Part shown: positions 18,295 through 26,268 of the stretch, in pieces
Position numbering within the stretch: the stretch's first letter is position 1
How the letters are laid out: the number at the start of each line of letters is the position of its first letter
Source: Thermoplasmata archaeon
GTDB lineage: Archaea > Thermoplasmatota > Thermoplasmata > Lutacidiplasmatales > UBA184
Reading direction: 5' to 3'
NCBI GenBank assembly: GCA_030037735.1
Contig: JASHQC010000088.1
Coordinates: 1-51,617, forward strand
Length of the DNA stretch: 51,617 bases
The notes under the pieces: generated by a model
Told to the model about the DNA's origin: nothing
The model's database searches: none
Seen by the model: the letters and a program-made list of their open reading frames with translations, nothing else
Position numbers and translations under genes: made by a program

Positions 18295-19281
18295 TCACGT
18301 ACCGGTGCGCCGTCGGTAGCCGTAGAGCCGGGCGAGCCATCCCGAACTGAGCCAAAAGAGCGCCCGGCTGGCACGGGGCAATCGGGTCGTCCAGCCGAAA
18401 TCCCCCTTCAGCACGATGGATCCCTGGAGGCGATTGCGGTTCCCGGCGGCGATATGCCGCATTGGGATCGGTTCCTGCGCTTCCACCCGCGCGATGACTG
18501 CGCTCAGGTCCACGCCCGCGAACCGACCGATCCGCTCGAGGGTCTCTCGGGGATGCGTGACCAGGTCCTCATACCGAACCCGGAGATACCGGTTCCGATC
18601 TCCCGAGCAGAGGAGCGTAGCGAAGAGATTGCCCGCGACCCACCTCGCCACCACAAAGGGAGGGAACCGGATCCAAGGTCCTCCGGCTTCGGGACTGTCC
18701 TTCAGCTGCGACTCCGACCAGAGAAGCGCCCGGCCGTCCCGGACGAGGTGAAGGTATCTCACCGAGAGCCGTCGAGGGTCGTTCAGCCGATAGACCCAAC
18801 CGCGGAGGGCGCCGAGACTCGATTCCACGATCAGCCGAGAGCCGGTGTCCCGAGCCAGGATCCGAAGGAATGCCTCCATCGCCTCCGTGTGCCGTTGGAG
18901 TTCCCGTCGTGCGGCGCCCCGGGCTGACAACGTCCGGAGAAGCGAACTCCAGGTTTCATAGCGAAGCTGGCCGTTCCGCAGGTCTTGGAGGCGTTGCGCC
19001 TGCTCTAACTCCTGACGTACAGGCGCCCAAAGCGCGCAACTGAGCACCGGGCTCCCGCACGAACACAGCCGGGCCGGGTCCCCCGGGGTCCATATCGGTG
19101 AGGGAAAACGATACAGTTCGCCCACGAAGAAGATCTCCGGATGCCCGGCGAGCACGGCCCCGAGCGCCGTCGCTCCCGATTTGTGGTGTCCTACGATGTA
19201 CAGCAGCTCGAGCGGCGGAGTACCCGCGGCGGGAGCGGCTCTCTCGGCCAACGGGACCGCCGTCACAAACCTCCGTCCCAA
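18295..19281 (-). CDS. PAPS-dependent sulfotransferase
   Basis: A cytosolic or membrane-associated P-loop enzyme of 328 residues that should move sulfate from 3'-phosphoadenosine 5'-phosphosulfate to a sugar or other acceptor. IVGHHKSGATALGAVLAGHP near the N-terminus matches the 5'-phosphosulfate loop. LHLVRDGRALLWSES matches the 3'-phosphate motif, and YEDLVTHPRETLERIGRFAGVDL is the usual sulfotransferase C-terminal element. A Cys-rich insert (CSCGSPVLSC) after the first motif is common in prokaryotic members. The ATP sulfurylase and APS kinase genes next door, on the other strand, supply its donor. The start is ambiguous: TTG 19281 is used here, but GTG 19266 right after GGAGGTT is as plausible. 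A TATA-like AAATTAAAG lies at 19325-19333. Confidence 0.85.
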   Translation of the reverse strand: MGRRFVTAVPLAERAAPAAGTPPLELLYIVGHHKSGATALGAVLAGHPEIFFVGELYRFPSPIWTPGDPARLCSCGSPVLSCALWAPVRQELEQAQRLQDLRNGQLRYETWSSLLRTLSARGAARRELQRHTEAMEAFLRILARDTGSRLIVESSLGALRGWVYRLNDPRRLSVRYLHLVRDGRALLWSESQLKDSPEAGGPWIRFPPFVVARWVAGNLFATLLCSGDRNRYLRVRYEDLVTHPRETLERIGRFAGVDLSAVIARVEAQEPIPMRHIAAGNRNRLQGSIVLKGDFGWTTRLPRASRALFWLSSGWLARLYGYRRRTGT

Positions 19282-19602
19282 GAGGGGCCGATTTCGCTCC
19301 CGATCTTCATCCGCGATCTGCCCCCTTTAATTTGGCCCCTGGAGAGGGGATCTGAACTGCCCGAGGGACACCCGGGCCACGGCTCCTCCGTTCCTCCGGA
19401 ACCCTCTGCTCGCTCATAGTGCGGTGGTTGGGGCCCGGTTCCACTATCCCGGGAACCGCTGACGGGCATAAGACGGGTCGGGGCGGGTTGCCACCGCGAA
19501 AAGCCTTTCCACCGCTACGTCTGCGGCTCCCGGCCGCACGGCGGGATCGCTCCGGGTACCGGCGTCTACTCCGTCCCGGCGCCACTCCCCCTTCGTGGTT
19601 GG
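19282..19602. other. Divergent promoter region of sulfotransferase and ATP sulfurylase genes
   Basis: No gene is supported here. The minus-strand promoter is clear: CAAATTAAAG at about 19325-19334, placing the sulfotransferase transcript start near 19303 with a GGAGGTTT ribosome-binding sequence in the leader. On the plus strand GCATAAGAC at about 19467-19475 is the best TATA-like candidate for the sulfurylase, with a leader of about 100 nt. The two genes therefore share a control region and may be co-regulated. Confidence 0.5.
19325..19333 (-). promoter_or_regulatory. TATA box of the sulfotransferase gene
   Basis: The minus strand reads AAATTAAAG in a GC-rich setting, 44-67 nt upstream of the two candidate starts of the sulfotransferase. 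Confidence 0.5.
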
Positions 19603-20781
19603 ATGGACGCCTTCATGGAACCAGCGCCGCACGGGGGAAAACTCGTTAACCGCCAGATGTCCGAGACCGAGAGAACTCGGCGCGAGGGGGAGCTGGGCGA
19701 CCTCCCCCAGCTCGTCCCTTTCGTGGACCAAATTTACGATACGGAGAAGATCGGGATAGGCGCCTACAGTCCCCTGGAAGGTTTCATGGACTCGGCCACG
19801 CTCGATTCGGTGCTCCGCGCAGGCCGGCTTCCGAATGGGCTGCCTTGGACTATGCCCGTGCTCCTCCCAATCCCCCCGGCCACCGACCCGGAGATTGCCG
19901 CGAGGCTTCAACCGGGAGAGGAGGTCGCCCTGCTGGACCCCGGCCGTCGGTTCCTCGGCCTGCTCCACGTGACCGAGCGGTTCCGTTACGACAAGAAAGC
20001 CCTCGCCCAATCGGTGTACGGAACGACCGACCCGGCCCATCCGAACGTGCAGGACCTGGCGACGGCGGGCGAGGAAACGCTCGCCGGAACAGTCGAACTG
20101 GCCCAGCGTCTGGCGTTGCCCCGGGGCCGATCCGAGATGACCCCGGCGGAGACACGGGCGGCATTTGCCGCCAAGGGATGGAAGAACGTGGCGGCGTACC
20201 AATGCCGGAACCCCCCGCACACCGCCCATGAGTACATCCAGCGGCTGACCCTGGAACGGGAGGACGTGGACGGCCTGCTCGTCCATCCGGTCGTCGGCCG
20301 GCTCAAGAAGGGAGACTACCGCCCGGAGGTGATCCTTCAGGCCTACGAAGCGCTGCTGACCCACTATTATCCCGCCGACCGCGTCCTGCTGAGTCCGCTC
20401 ACAATCTCGATGCGCTACGCCGGTCCGAAGGCGGCGCTCTTTCTGGCCATCGTCCGGAAGAACTACGGTTGTGGGCTCTACATTGTGGGACGGGACCAGG
20501 CCGGCGTGGGCCGATTCTACGCCCCGACGGCCGCGCACCGGATTTTCGACGAATACGATATCGGCGTGACCCCTCTTCGGTACGATGAGTCCTTTTTCTG
20601 CCGTTCTTGCGGTTGGATGGCGAGCGCGAAGACGTGCGCCCATCCTCCCTCCGACCGGATCGACACGAGCCAGACCCGCATCCGCAAGGCGCTAAGCGAC
20701 GGCGGCGAACTTCCGGTCGAGCTTCTCCGACCGGAGGTCGCGGCGATCCTCCGCGGGCCCGACGTCCTGCTCACGGAGTGA
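19603..20781 (+). CDS. sat: Sulfate adenylyltransferase (ATP sulfurylase)
   Basis: Makes adenosine 5'-phosphosulfate from ATP and sulfate. The 392 residues match the single-chain bacterial and archaeal Sat family. PHGGKLVNR near the N-terminus is a family hallmark and supports the start. QCRNPPHTAHEY at about residues 205-216 carries the HxxH nucleotide-binding motif. MRYAGPKAAL and GRDQAGVG are the other conserved blocks; the last is usually GRDHAG, so His is Gln here. FFCRSCGWMASAKTC near residues 330-345 looks like the zinc site seen in Thermus-type enzymes. The APS kinase follows 208 nt later with its own TATA-like box. No sulfite-forming reductase lies in the window, so the product more likely feeds sulfation than assimilation or respiration; this is inference. 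Confidence 0.95.
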   Translation: MDAFMEPAPHGGKLVNRQMSETERTRREGELGDLPQLVPFVDQIYDTEKIGIGAYSPLEGFMDSATLDSVLRAGRLPNGLPWTMPVLLPIPPATDPEIAARLQPGEEVALLDPGRRFLGLLHVTERFRYDKKALAQSVYGTTDPAHPNVQDLATAGEETLAGTVELAQRLALPRGRSEMTPAETRAAFAAKGWKNVAAYQCRNPPHTAHEYIQRLTLEREDVDGLLVHPVVGRLKKGDYRPEVILQAYEALLTHYYPADRVLLSPLTISMRYAGPKAALFLAIVRKNYGCGLYIVGRDQAGVGRFYAPTAAHRIFDEYDIGVTPLRYDESFFCRSCGWMASAKTCAHPPSDRIDTSQTRIRKALSDGGELPVELLRPEVAAILRGPDVLLTE

Positions 20782-20989
20782 CAACCCCCGGCTCCCCGTG
20801 CCCCTCGCGTCGCAAGGATCCAGCGGACGCCTTCCTGATCCCGCCGGGCCGTTACAAAATCCTTGCCCAAGTTCCTCCGGTCTTCGGGTCCGATGGGGCC
20901 TCGACCGGGCGGGGAGAATACGTTCCCCTACGCATAGCGAAACGGCCATAAGCTAGGGTCACTCCTCCCGCGACCCTCAGGTGGTCGGC

Positions 20990-21595
20990 ATGGCACCTCG
21001 CGCCGCCGGATTCTGCATTTGGCTCACGGGGCTCCCGAGCGCCGGGAAGACCACCATCGCCCACGAGCTGACGCCGCTGCTTCGGGCCCGCGGTTGGTAC
21101 GCCGAACTGCTCGACGGGGACGAGATCCGGAAGGGACTGAGCGCGGACCTCGGGTTTGATCGGAAATCCCGCGAAACGCACGCCGGCCGGGTCGCGTTCG
21201 TCGCGAAGCTACTGGCGCGGAACGGGGCCATTCCGCTGGTCGCTCTCATCTCCCCGTACCGGACCTCGCGGGCCAAAGCCCGGACCGAGATCGGTCGTTT
21301 TGTCGAGGTGTATGTCAACACCCCATTGGACGTCTGCGAGCAGAGGGATGTGAAGGGGCTCTACAAGCGGGCGCGGGCGGGCGAGATCAAGGACATGACG
21401 GGCGTCGACGATCCCTACGAACCCCCGGAGGCCCCGGATCTCGTCGTCGATGCGGTGAGAAACAGCCCCCGTGAGTCGGCGGTGTACATCGTCCGGGAGC
21501 TCGAACGCCAGGGTTGGCTTCCTCCGGCCAGTCCGACCGACCTCCCGGTGGGATTTCCCGAGTCCTCCCCTTCTCGCTCCTGGGCCACGCCATAG
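20990..21595 (+). CDS. cysC: Adenylylsulfate (APS) kinase
   Basis: Phosphorylates APS to PAPS, the donor for sulfotransferases. The 201 residues include the P-loop GLPSAGKTT, DGDEIRKGLSADLGF, the ISPYRTSR block, and the loop VYVNTPLDVCEQRDVKGLYKRARAGEIKDMTGVDDPYE, all diagnostic of CysC. A freestanding kinase of about 200 residues is the normal bacterial size. ATG 20990 is preceded by CAGGTGGT; a GTG nine bases upstream is an in-frame alternative. GGCCATAAGC at about 20942-20951 is a TATA-like box. It sits between ATP sulfurylase and a HAD phosphatase on the same strand. With the divergent sulfotransferase it completes a three-step sulfate activation and transfer set. Confidence 0.93.
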   Translation: MAPRAAGFCIWLTGLPSAGKTTIAHELTPLLRARGWYAELLDGDEIRKGLSADLGFDRKSRETHAGRVAFVAKLLARNGAIPLVALISPYRTSRAKARTEIGRFVEVYVNTPLDVCEQRDVKGLYKRARAGEIKDMTGVDDPYEPPEAPDLVVDAVRNSPRESAVYIVRELERQGWLPPASPTDLPVGFPESSPSRSWATP

Positions 21596-21676
21596 GCCAC
21601 GGGGTCCGGTGGGGGGCAAGGTTCCTGTGTTCGGAAAGTCCCTCTCCCTGTCCCGCGGCGGGGGCCGCAATCCGTG

Positions 21677-22504
21677 ATGGCCGTCCCCGGTCCCTCCTCT
21701 CGCGCCGCCCCCGAAGCGCTCCGGGGGGGCGGCCCTCGCCTCCAGATCCTGCTCGATTTCGACGGGACGCTCGTCGAACCGAACGTTGCGATCGTTCTCG
21801 TCGAGCGGTTCTGCCCCGATGGCCAGCGAGTGGCCCACGAGATCGACCAAGAGCTGCACGCCGGACACATCACCTTACGCGAGGCCTGGGCCCGTCAAGT
21901 CGCGTTGCTTCCCCCGTCCCGCCTCCACGAAATGACCGACTTCGTGGCCCGGGAAGTCCCTCTACGTCGTGGCGCCCGGCGGTTGCTCGGGCTTCTCCGC
22001 GAGCACAACGTCCCGACCGCGATCGTGTCCGGTGGACTCGAATTCTTCATTCGCCCGGTGCTGGCGCGCGAAGGGCTCGAGTACCCGCTGTTCGCCGACG
22101 GAATCGAATACGACGGGGAGGCGCGGCTCCGCGTCGTGCACCCGTACGGGCATCCGACGTGCCGGCTCTGCGGCATCTGCAAGGCCAACGTGGCCCTACG
22201 CTTCGGCGCGCCAGGGGTCTCGACGGTCTTCATCGGGGACGGGAGCACGGACAAGTACGCCGCCGAAGTGGCGGAGATCGTCTTCGCCCGACATCGCCTC
22301 CAGGAGTACTGTGCCCGGGCCAACGTCCCTTTCTTCCCGTTCGACGATTTTGACCCTGTGACGAACCGGCTGGAAGGATGGCTCACGGGGGTCCATCCGC
22401 TGCCGCCTCCTCGTTCCCGGGGGCTTGCCACAAGCGCCTGCCCGATTTCTCAGGAACTCTCCCGGAGTCCCCCCCGAGACGTGGGGCAGGGTGTGGTCCG
22501 CTAG
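21677..22504 (+). CDS. HAD-superfamily phosphatase (MtnX/SerB-like)
   Basis: A cytosolic phosphatase of 275 residues in the haloacid dehalogenase superfamily. LLDFDGTLVEP holds the Asp nucleophile (DxDGT form), VSGGLEFFI the Ser/Thr motif II, and VFIGDGSTDKYAA the acidic motif IV. CRLCGICKAN inserts a Cys cluster where the methionine-salvage phosphatase MtnX has CGCCK, so this is the closest type I recognise. No other salvage gene is nearby. Its place 81 nt after APS kinase hints at dephosphorylation of a sulfate-transfer product such as 3'-phosphoadenosine 5'-phosphate, but known PAP phosphatases belong to other folds, so this is speculative. ATG 21677 is used; GTG 21674 is equally possible. 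The last ~40 residues look disordered. Confidence 0.7.
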   Translation: MAVPGPSSRAAPEALRGGGPRLQILLDFDGTLVEPNVAIVLVERFCPDGQRVAHEIDQELHAGHITLREAWARQVALLPPSRLHEMTDFVAREVPLRRGARRLLGLLREHNVPTAIVSGGLEFFIRPVLAREGLEYPLFADGIEYDGEARLRVVHPYGHPTCRLCGICKANVALRFGAPGVSTVFIGDGSTDKYAAEVAEIVFARHRLQEYCARANVPFFPFDDFDPVTNRLEGWLTGVHPLPPPRSRGLATSACPISQELSRSPPRDVGQGVVR

Positions 22505-22526
22505 GCCGTGGTGGCAAATCCGGGGG

Positions 22527-24032
22527 TTACGATCGGACCTGGCCCCAGCCGATTCTCGGGCCCGACCCTCCCGGGGGGCGGGATCGAGGGTTCGTTGGCG
22601 CGGATTCGGACTCGTGAACATCGTGGAGTTCCTCGTCCGTCTCTTGGACCGAAATCCCGTTAGCCTGCAAGAAGGTCGAGCGTACCCCCCGGTCATCGGT
22701 GTACAGTTTGGCCGCGAGGTCGCGAATCGGATCGAGGAGGTCGCCGGGGCTCTTCGGCGAAGGCAGATAGCCCCCGCTGCGCGCGGCGGGCGTGGGAGAC
22801 GGGCCCGTTCCCGGGGGCCTGTCGTACATTTCGCGACCCGGCATCTGCACATAGAGCGCCCGACGGCCCCGGCCGAGCCGGATGACCGGACCCACGTGCC
22901 CGCTCGAGGGAACCGGCGGGTTGAGGACCGACGTCGTCGGAGCACGGCTCCCTCCGGACGTAGCCACGGGCGGGGAAGCAGGACCAGGGAGAGGAGCGGG
23001 GAGGGGAGGCTCGGGTCGCACGACCACCCGGGGTCGAAGTCCGCTTCGTTCGAGAAGGAACGCCACCGCGTGGGCATCGGGCTCTTGCGATGGCGGGGTG
23101 ACGAGGATCAGGTCCCCCCCGCCCACCAACGCGGTCACTAGGAGATCTCGGATGACTGCCGGTAGGGAGGACGTGGCGGGAGGCGCCGCCTGCAACGACT
23201 TGTGGCCGTGGCGGATGATGCTGAGCAGGATCCGAATCCCGTCCGAGACCGCGTGGAGCTTCGGCTCTCCGACCCGCTCGCCGTACGGGATGGGGATCTG
23301 AAAGATTGTCCAGCCGGCCCGCTGGCCCTTGAGGAACAGCTCCGCCTCGATGCCGAAGTCGTGGGACAGAATGTTGAGCTCCCGGGCCCGCTCGACCTGG
23401 ACTCCCCAGAAGCCGCTGCACACGTCCAGAATTCGGGAGCGGCTGACCTGGCCCGCGACGAAATTGAGCAACGCGTTCCCGATCCGATGCACCAGCTCCC
23501 GGGTGTTCCGGGGGGGGCCGGTCCCCGTTTGTCGCACACCGACCACGAGATGACTGCCGGCATCCAGGAGTTCCAGCGTGGGCAGAACCGACTTTCCGGG
23601 GTACGACCCATCGGCGTCGAGCACCACCGCGAACTGAACGTTCCTTTCGGCGAGCCAGTCGAGCGCCTCCCGAATCGCCCCTCCTTTTCCGTGGCTCTTC
23701 TGACGGAGCACCGGGACGCCCCAGGAAGCGGCCACCTCGGTGGTGCGGTCGATCGACCCACCGTCAACGACCAAAGGTCGCACCCGCCACCCGGCGGCCG
23801 CGAGTCGCTTGAAAGGAATGCTGAGGAGGGTCTGGGAGAGCCCGGCCTCCTCGTTCAGCGCCGGTAGGATGATCGCGGCGTTCGCCTCCTCGAACGAGCC
23901 GGCCATCACGAACGGGGAAGTGGAGTCCTGGCTCAAAAACGGGGCGGTCGATTCGGGCCGATGATCAGCTCGCCCCTCAATGACGTATAACGGAACCGAG
24001 GCGCTAGAAAATGATTCATCGATGGTTGCCAT
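22527..24032 (-). CDS. GT2 glycosyltransferase (dolichyl-phosphate sugar synthase-like) with long C-terminal extension
   Basis: A GT-A fold enzyme likely to make a polyprenyl-phosphate sugar or to transfer a sugar at the membrane. AIILPALNEEAGLSQTLL starts the domain, VVDGGSIDRTTEVA and VLDADGSYPG give the nucleotide and metal DxD-type sites, and CSGFWGVQV and IEAELFLKGQRAGW match dolichol-phosphate mannose synthase relatives. The catalytic domain ends near residue 300. The next ~200 residues are unusual: a short alpha/beta stretch (GGDLILVTPPSQEPDA), a Pro-rich linker, and an acidic tail. No membrane helix is seen. ATG 24032 gives a 42-residue disordered leader; ATG 23906 (MAGSFEEANAAIILP) fits the family better and may be the true start. 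It converges on the HAD gene. Confidence 0.8.
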   Translation of the reverse strand: MATIDESFSSASVPLYVIEGRADHRPESTAPFLSQDSTSPFVMAGSFEEANAAIILPALNEEAGLSQTLLSIPFKRLAAAGWRVRPLVVDGGSIDRTTEVAASWGVPVLRQKSHGKGGAIREALDWLAERNVQFAVVLDADGSYPGKSVLPTLELLDAGSHLVVGVRQTGTGPPRNTRELVHRIGNALLNFVAGQVSRSRILDVCSGFWGVQVERARELNILSHDFGIEAELFLKGQRAGWTIFQIPIPYGERVGEPKLHAVSDGIRILLSIIRHGHKSLQAAPPATSSLPAVIRDLLVTALVGGGDLILVTPPSQEPDAHAVAFLLERSGLRPRVVVRPEPPLPAPLPGPASPPVATSGGSRAPTTSVLNPPVPSSGHVGPVIRLGRGRRALYVQMPGREMYDRPPGTGPSPTPAARSGGYLPSPKSPGDLLDPIRDLAAKLYTDDRGVRSTFLQANGISVQETDEELHDVHESESAPTNPRSRPPGGSGPRIGWGQVRS

Positions 24033-24652
24033 CTAGTGCTCACATCCGTTCGGCCAATGCCGCCACCGAGCGTCTCACAGGACGGCGGACTTGACCGAGA
24101 GCAGAGATCCGGTCCGTGCCGATCTCACATGAAATTACGTCCAAGCCAAAAGTGCTCACCCGCGAGCGGCTGCGAGCCCCCGACGTATAACCCCCCTGCA
24201 GCGGCAAGGCTGAGACCCGGAGTGGGCCCGTAGGAACAACCCCCTAATAGACGTTCGTGCGACTCGTTACTAGCTCAAGCACAACCCGAAAGCATTCCGA
24301 CAGGTCCCGGATCTCCCCGAAACCGTCGAGCTCCGGTGAGGGGCGGGGGGGCCCCATAAATGTAAGGGAATTCTTTCCCGCTGAGACCCGGCGGCTGCGG
24401 GGGACGGGTAGCCGACTACCAAAACCCATCCGAAGCGAGGATGGAGTTCCCTCCTCCCCGCGGGCTGTCTCAATGGCCTCGACTCGTCCGAGGTTTCTCA
24501 GCAGAGGCGGCCGCGGAGGAACGGGGCAGAATCGTCTCCGAATGGGCCCGGAAGCGGGAAAATTTGCATTGGACAAAGGCGTATTTGTCGCGAGCCGGAC
24601 TTGCACCGTCAGCTGGAGCCCGAGGGGGGAGGGGGACGGGAGACCCAATCGG
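24033..24652. other. 620-bp region between divergent GT2 and hydrolase-like genes
   Basis: No convincing gene is seen. The plus-strand frame upstream of 24653 is open for 132 codons but encodes low-complexity Arg/Pro/Ser sequence typical of GC-rich non-coding DNA. AT-rich islands that could be promoters are CGTATAAC at about 24183-24190, CCATAAATG at 24354-24362 and GAAAATTTGC at 24558-24567; the last would place a plus-strand start near 24590, about 60 nt before ATG 24653. A small inverted repeat (GGGAA-TTCT-TTCCC) lies near 24365-24379. The sequence GACGTATAAC occurs both here and within the first codons of the GT2 gene. Confidence 0.4.
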
Positions 24653-26215
24653 ATGAAAGTTAGCGCCTGGAGTCTGGCGGCACTGGCTGTTGGCCTAACC
24701 ATTGCGCTGCTGGTGACTTCGTTCAGCGTTTCGACGATGTCCCCCGGAGTACCAGAGGGCCCTTCGGCCATTACCCCCCTTGACACCGCCACCGGTGCCG
24801 TGGTCGTAGGGGCCTTCTCACTCGCGACCCCAGCCCCGGCGGCATTCTGGGGCGTCAATGTTGCCGCCGCTCAGCGGTTCGATGCTGCCGATGCTGCCGC
24901 CGTCGCCGCGACCCCTGTGACCTACATCCGGTTCCCCGCCGGGGTACTCGGGGAGGAGTTCAACTACACTTCGGGGGTAATCACAGGTCAATCGGGTTCA
25001 CGGAGCGATGCCACTACCAGTACCAAAGAGTTCGTCGCCTCTTGCAAGACGATAGCCTGTCGAGCGATCCTGCAGCTGCCGGCGGAAATTGACTCCCCGG
25101 CGACCGCCGCGTACTACGCCAGCTACGTGGTCCATACCTTGGGATACCAACCGGCCTACTGGGAGATCGGAAACGGTCCCGCCGGTTGGACCCATTTCGA
25201 TCTCCCATGGTCCGAGTGGAAGTCCAAAGGCGGGGGGAACGCCACCCCTCTCCAGTTCGCCAATCTCGTTCATGCCTACATCCAGGCCGTCCTCAAGGTC
25301 GACCCAGCCGCTCAGTTCATCGCGCTGGGCGCCGGGATGGGGGCCAAGGACTATTCCAAGCCATGGGTCGAGGAGCTCGCCAAGGTAGATGGGAGCGAGC
25401 TGGCCGGAATCTCCGTTCACTCCTACGTCGAGGGAGGCCCCTCCCATCCAACGGACGCCGAACTGTTTGCGAACCTGAACGGAATCTACTCCCTCCCGGC
25501 CCAGGTCTCCGCCGATCGGTCGTACATCACGGCCGCCTGCCCGAGCTGCACAAAGCTCCAGATCTTCGTCTCCGAGATCAATGCCGCCGAAGCGAGCCCG
25601 TACAGCAAGCTTCTCCCGACGTTTGCCGGGACACTGTATCTCGCCGTGGAGACGGTCCAGGGACTGTCGCTCCATGTGGCCAACCTCGACTGGTTTGCCT
25701 ACGACAGCGACTACCAGGGGTCCTGGTCCCGGCACCCGATGGACTGGCAAATGCAGTACTTTCTGTTCAGTGACCTGCTGACCCATTTGTACCCTGACAC
25801 GCTCCCCACGACGGTGACGGGACCCTCGACCCTGTATGGGATCGCGACGTACGACCGGTCCGGCCTCGCCCTGCTCTTGGTGAATGTCGACACCTCGACC
25901 GCCGTGACCGTCAATATTGCCTCGGCAGGGTTTATCCTGGGTCGTGCCGACGTCACGCAGTACTCGTGGCAGGATGGCGCCCACGAGCCCACCAAGGCCT
26001 CCGTCGCGCTATCGAGCACCGTGAAGGTCCCGGCCATGTCGATCGTCCTATTGACCGTCGAGTCGGCCGGCATGAAGTCTCCCGCGTCCGGGAGCGAACC
26101 CGCTTCAGTGGTGATCACCCCAGTCGGTCCGCCCCGGACGTTCGAGCTGGTTTCGGGGTCGGAGGGCCTCACGGCCCCCGCGACGTTTGCGATCTCTAGC
26201 CGGGCCGACACCTAG
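24653..26215 (+). CDS. Secreted glycoside-hydrolase-like protein, copy 3, lacking the usual acid/base Glu
   Basis: An exported protein of 520 residues in the same family as 197-1690 and 12877-16716. ATG 24653 follows a GGGGGAGGGGG stretch and starts a signal sequence (WSLAALAVGLTIALLVTSF). The TIM-barrel-like domain has EIGNGPAGW where the others have GNEP, so the presumed acid/base Glu is Gly at about residue 175 (GGT at 25175-25177). The candidate nucleophile Glu remains in IFVSEINAAE at about residue 308. The C-terminal ~100 residues look like a small beta domain with TATYDRSG-type turns, followed by a Ser/Pro-rich end. It may bind glycans without cleaving them, or use another residue. It is followed by a flavoprotein gene 53 nt downstream. 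Confidence 0.72.
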   Translation: MKVSAWSLAALAVGLTIALLVTSFSVSTMSPGVPEGPSAITPLDTATGAVVVGAFSLATPAPAAFWGVNVAAAQRFDAADAAAVAATPVTYIRFPAGVLGEEFNYTSGVITGQSGSRSDATTSTKEFVASCKTIACRAILQLPAEIDSPATAAYYASYVVHTLGYQPAYWEIGNGPAGWTHFDLPWSEWKSKGGGNATPLQFANLVHAYIQAVLKVDPAAQFIALGAGMGAKDYSKPWVEELAKVDGSELAGISVHSYVEGGPSHPTDAELFANLNGIYSLPAQVSADRSYITAACPSCTKLQIFVSEINAAEASPYSKLLPTFAGTLYLAVETVQGLSLHVANLDWFAYDSDYQGSWSRHPMDWQMQYFLFSDLLTHLYPDTLPTTVTGPSTLYGIATYDRSGLALLLVNVDTSTAVTVNIASAGFILGRADVTQYSWQDGAHEPTKASVALSSTVKVPAMSIVLLTVESAGMKSPASGSEPASVVITPVGPPRTFELVSGSEGLTAPATFAISSRADT

Positions 26216-26268
26216 GGCCCCCCCTGCCGTTCGAAACCGATATCCCGCCGACGGCGTTCCGGGCCGCC

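Noticed and set aside
19444-20643. A 399-codon minus-strand frame opposite ATP sulfurylase
   Set aside because: ATP sulfurylase motifs on the plus strand are unmistakable; the antisense frame has no features.
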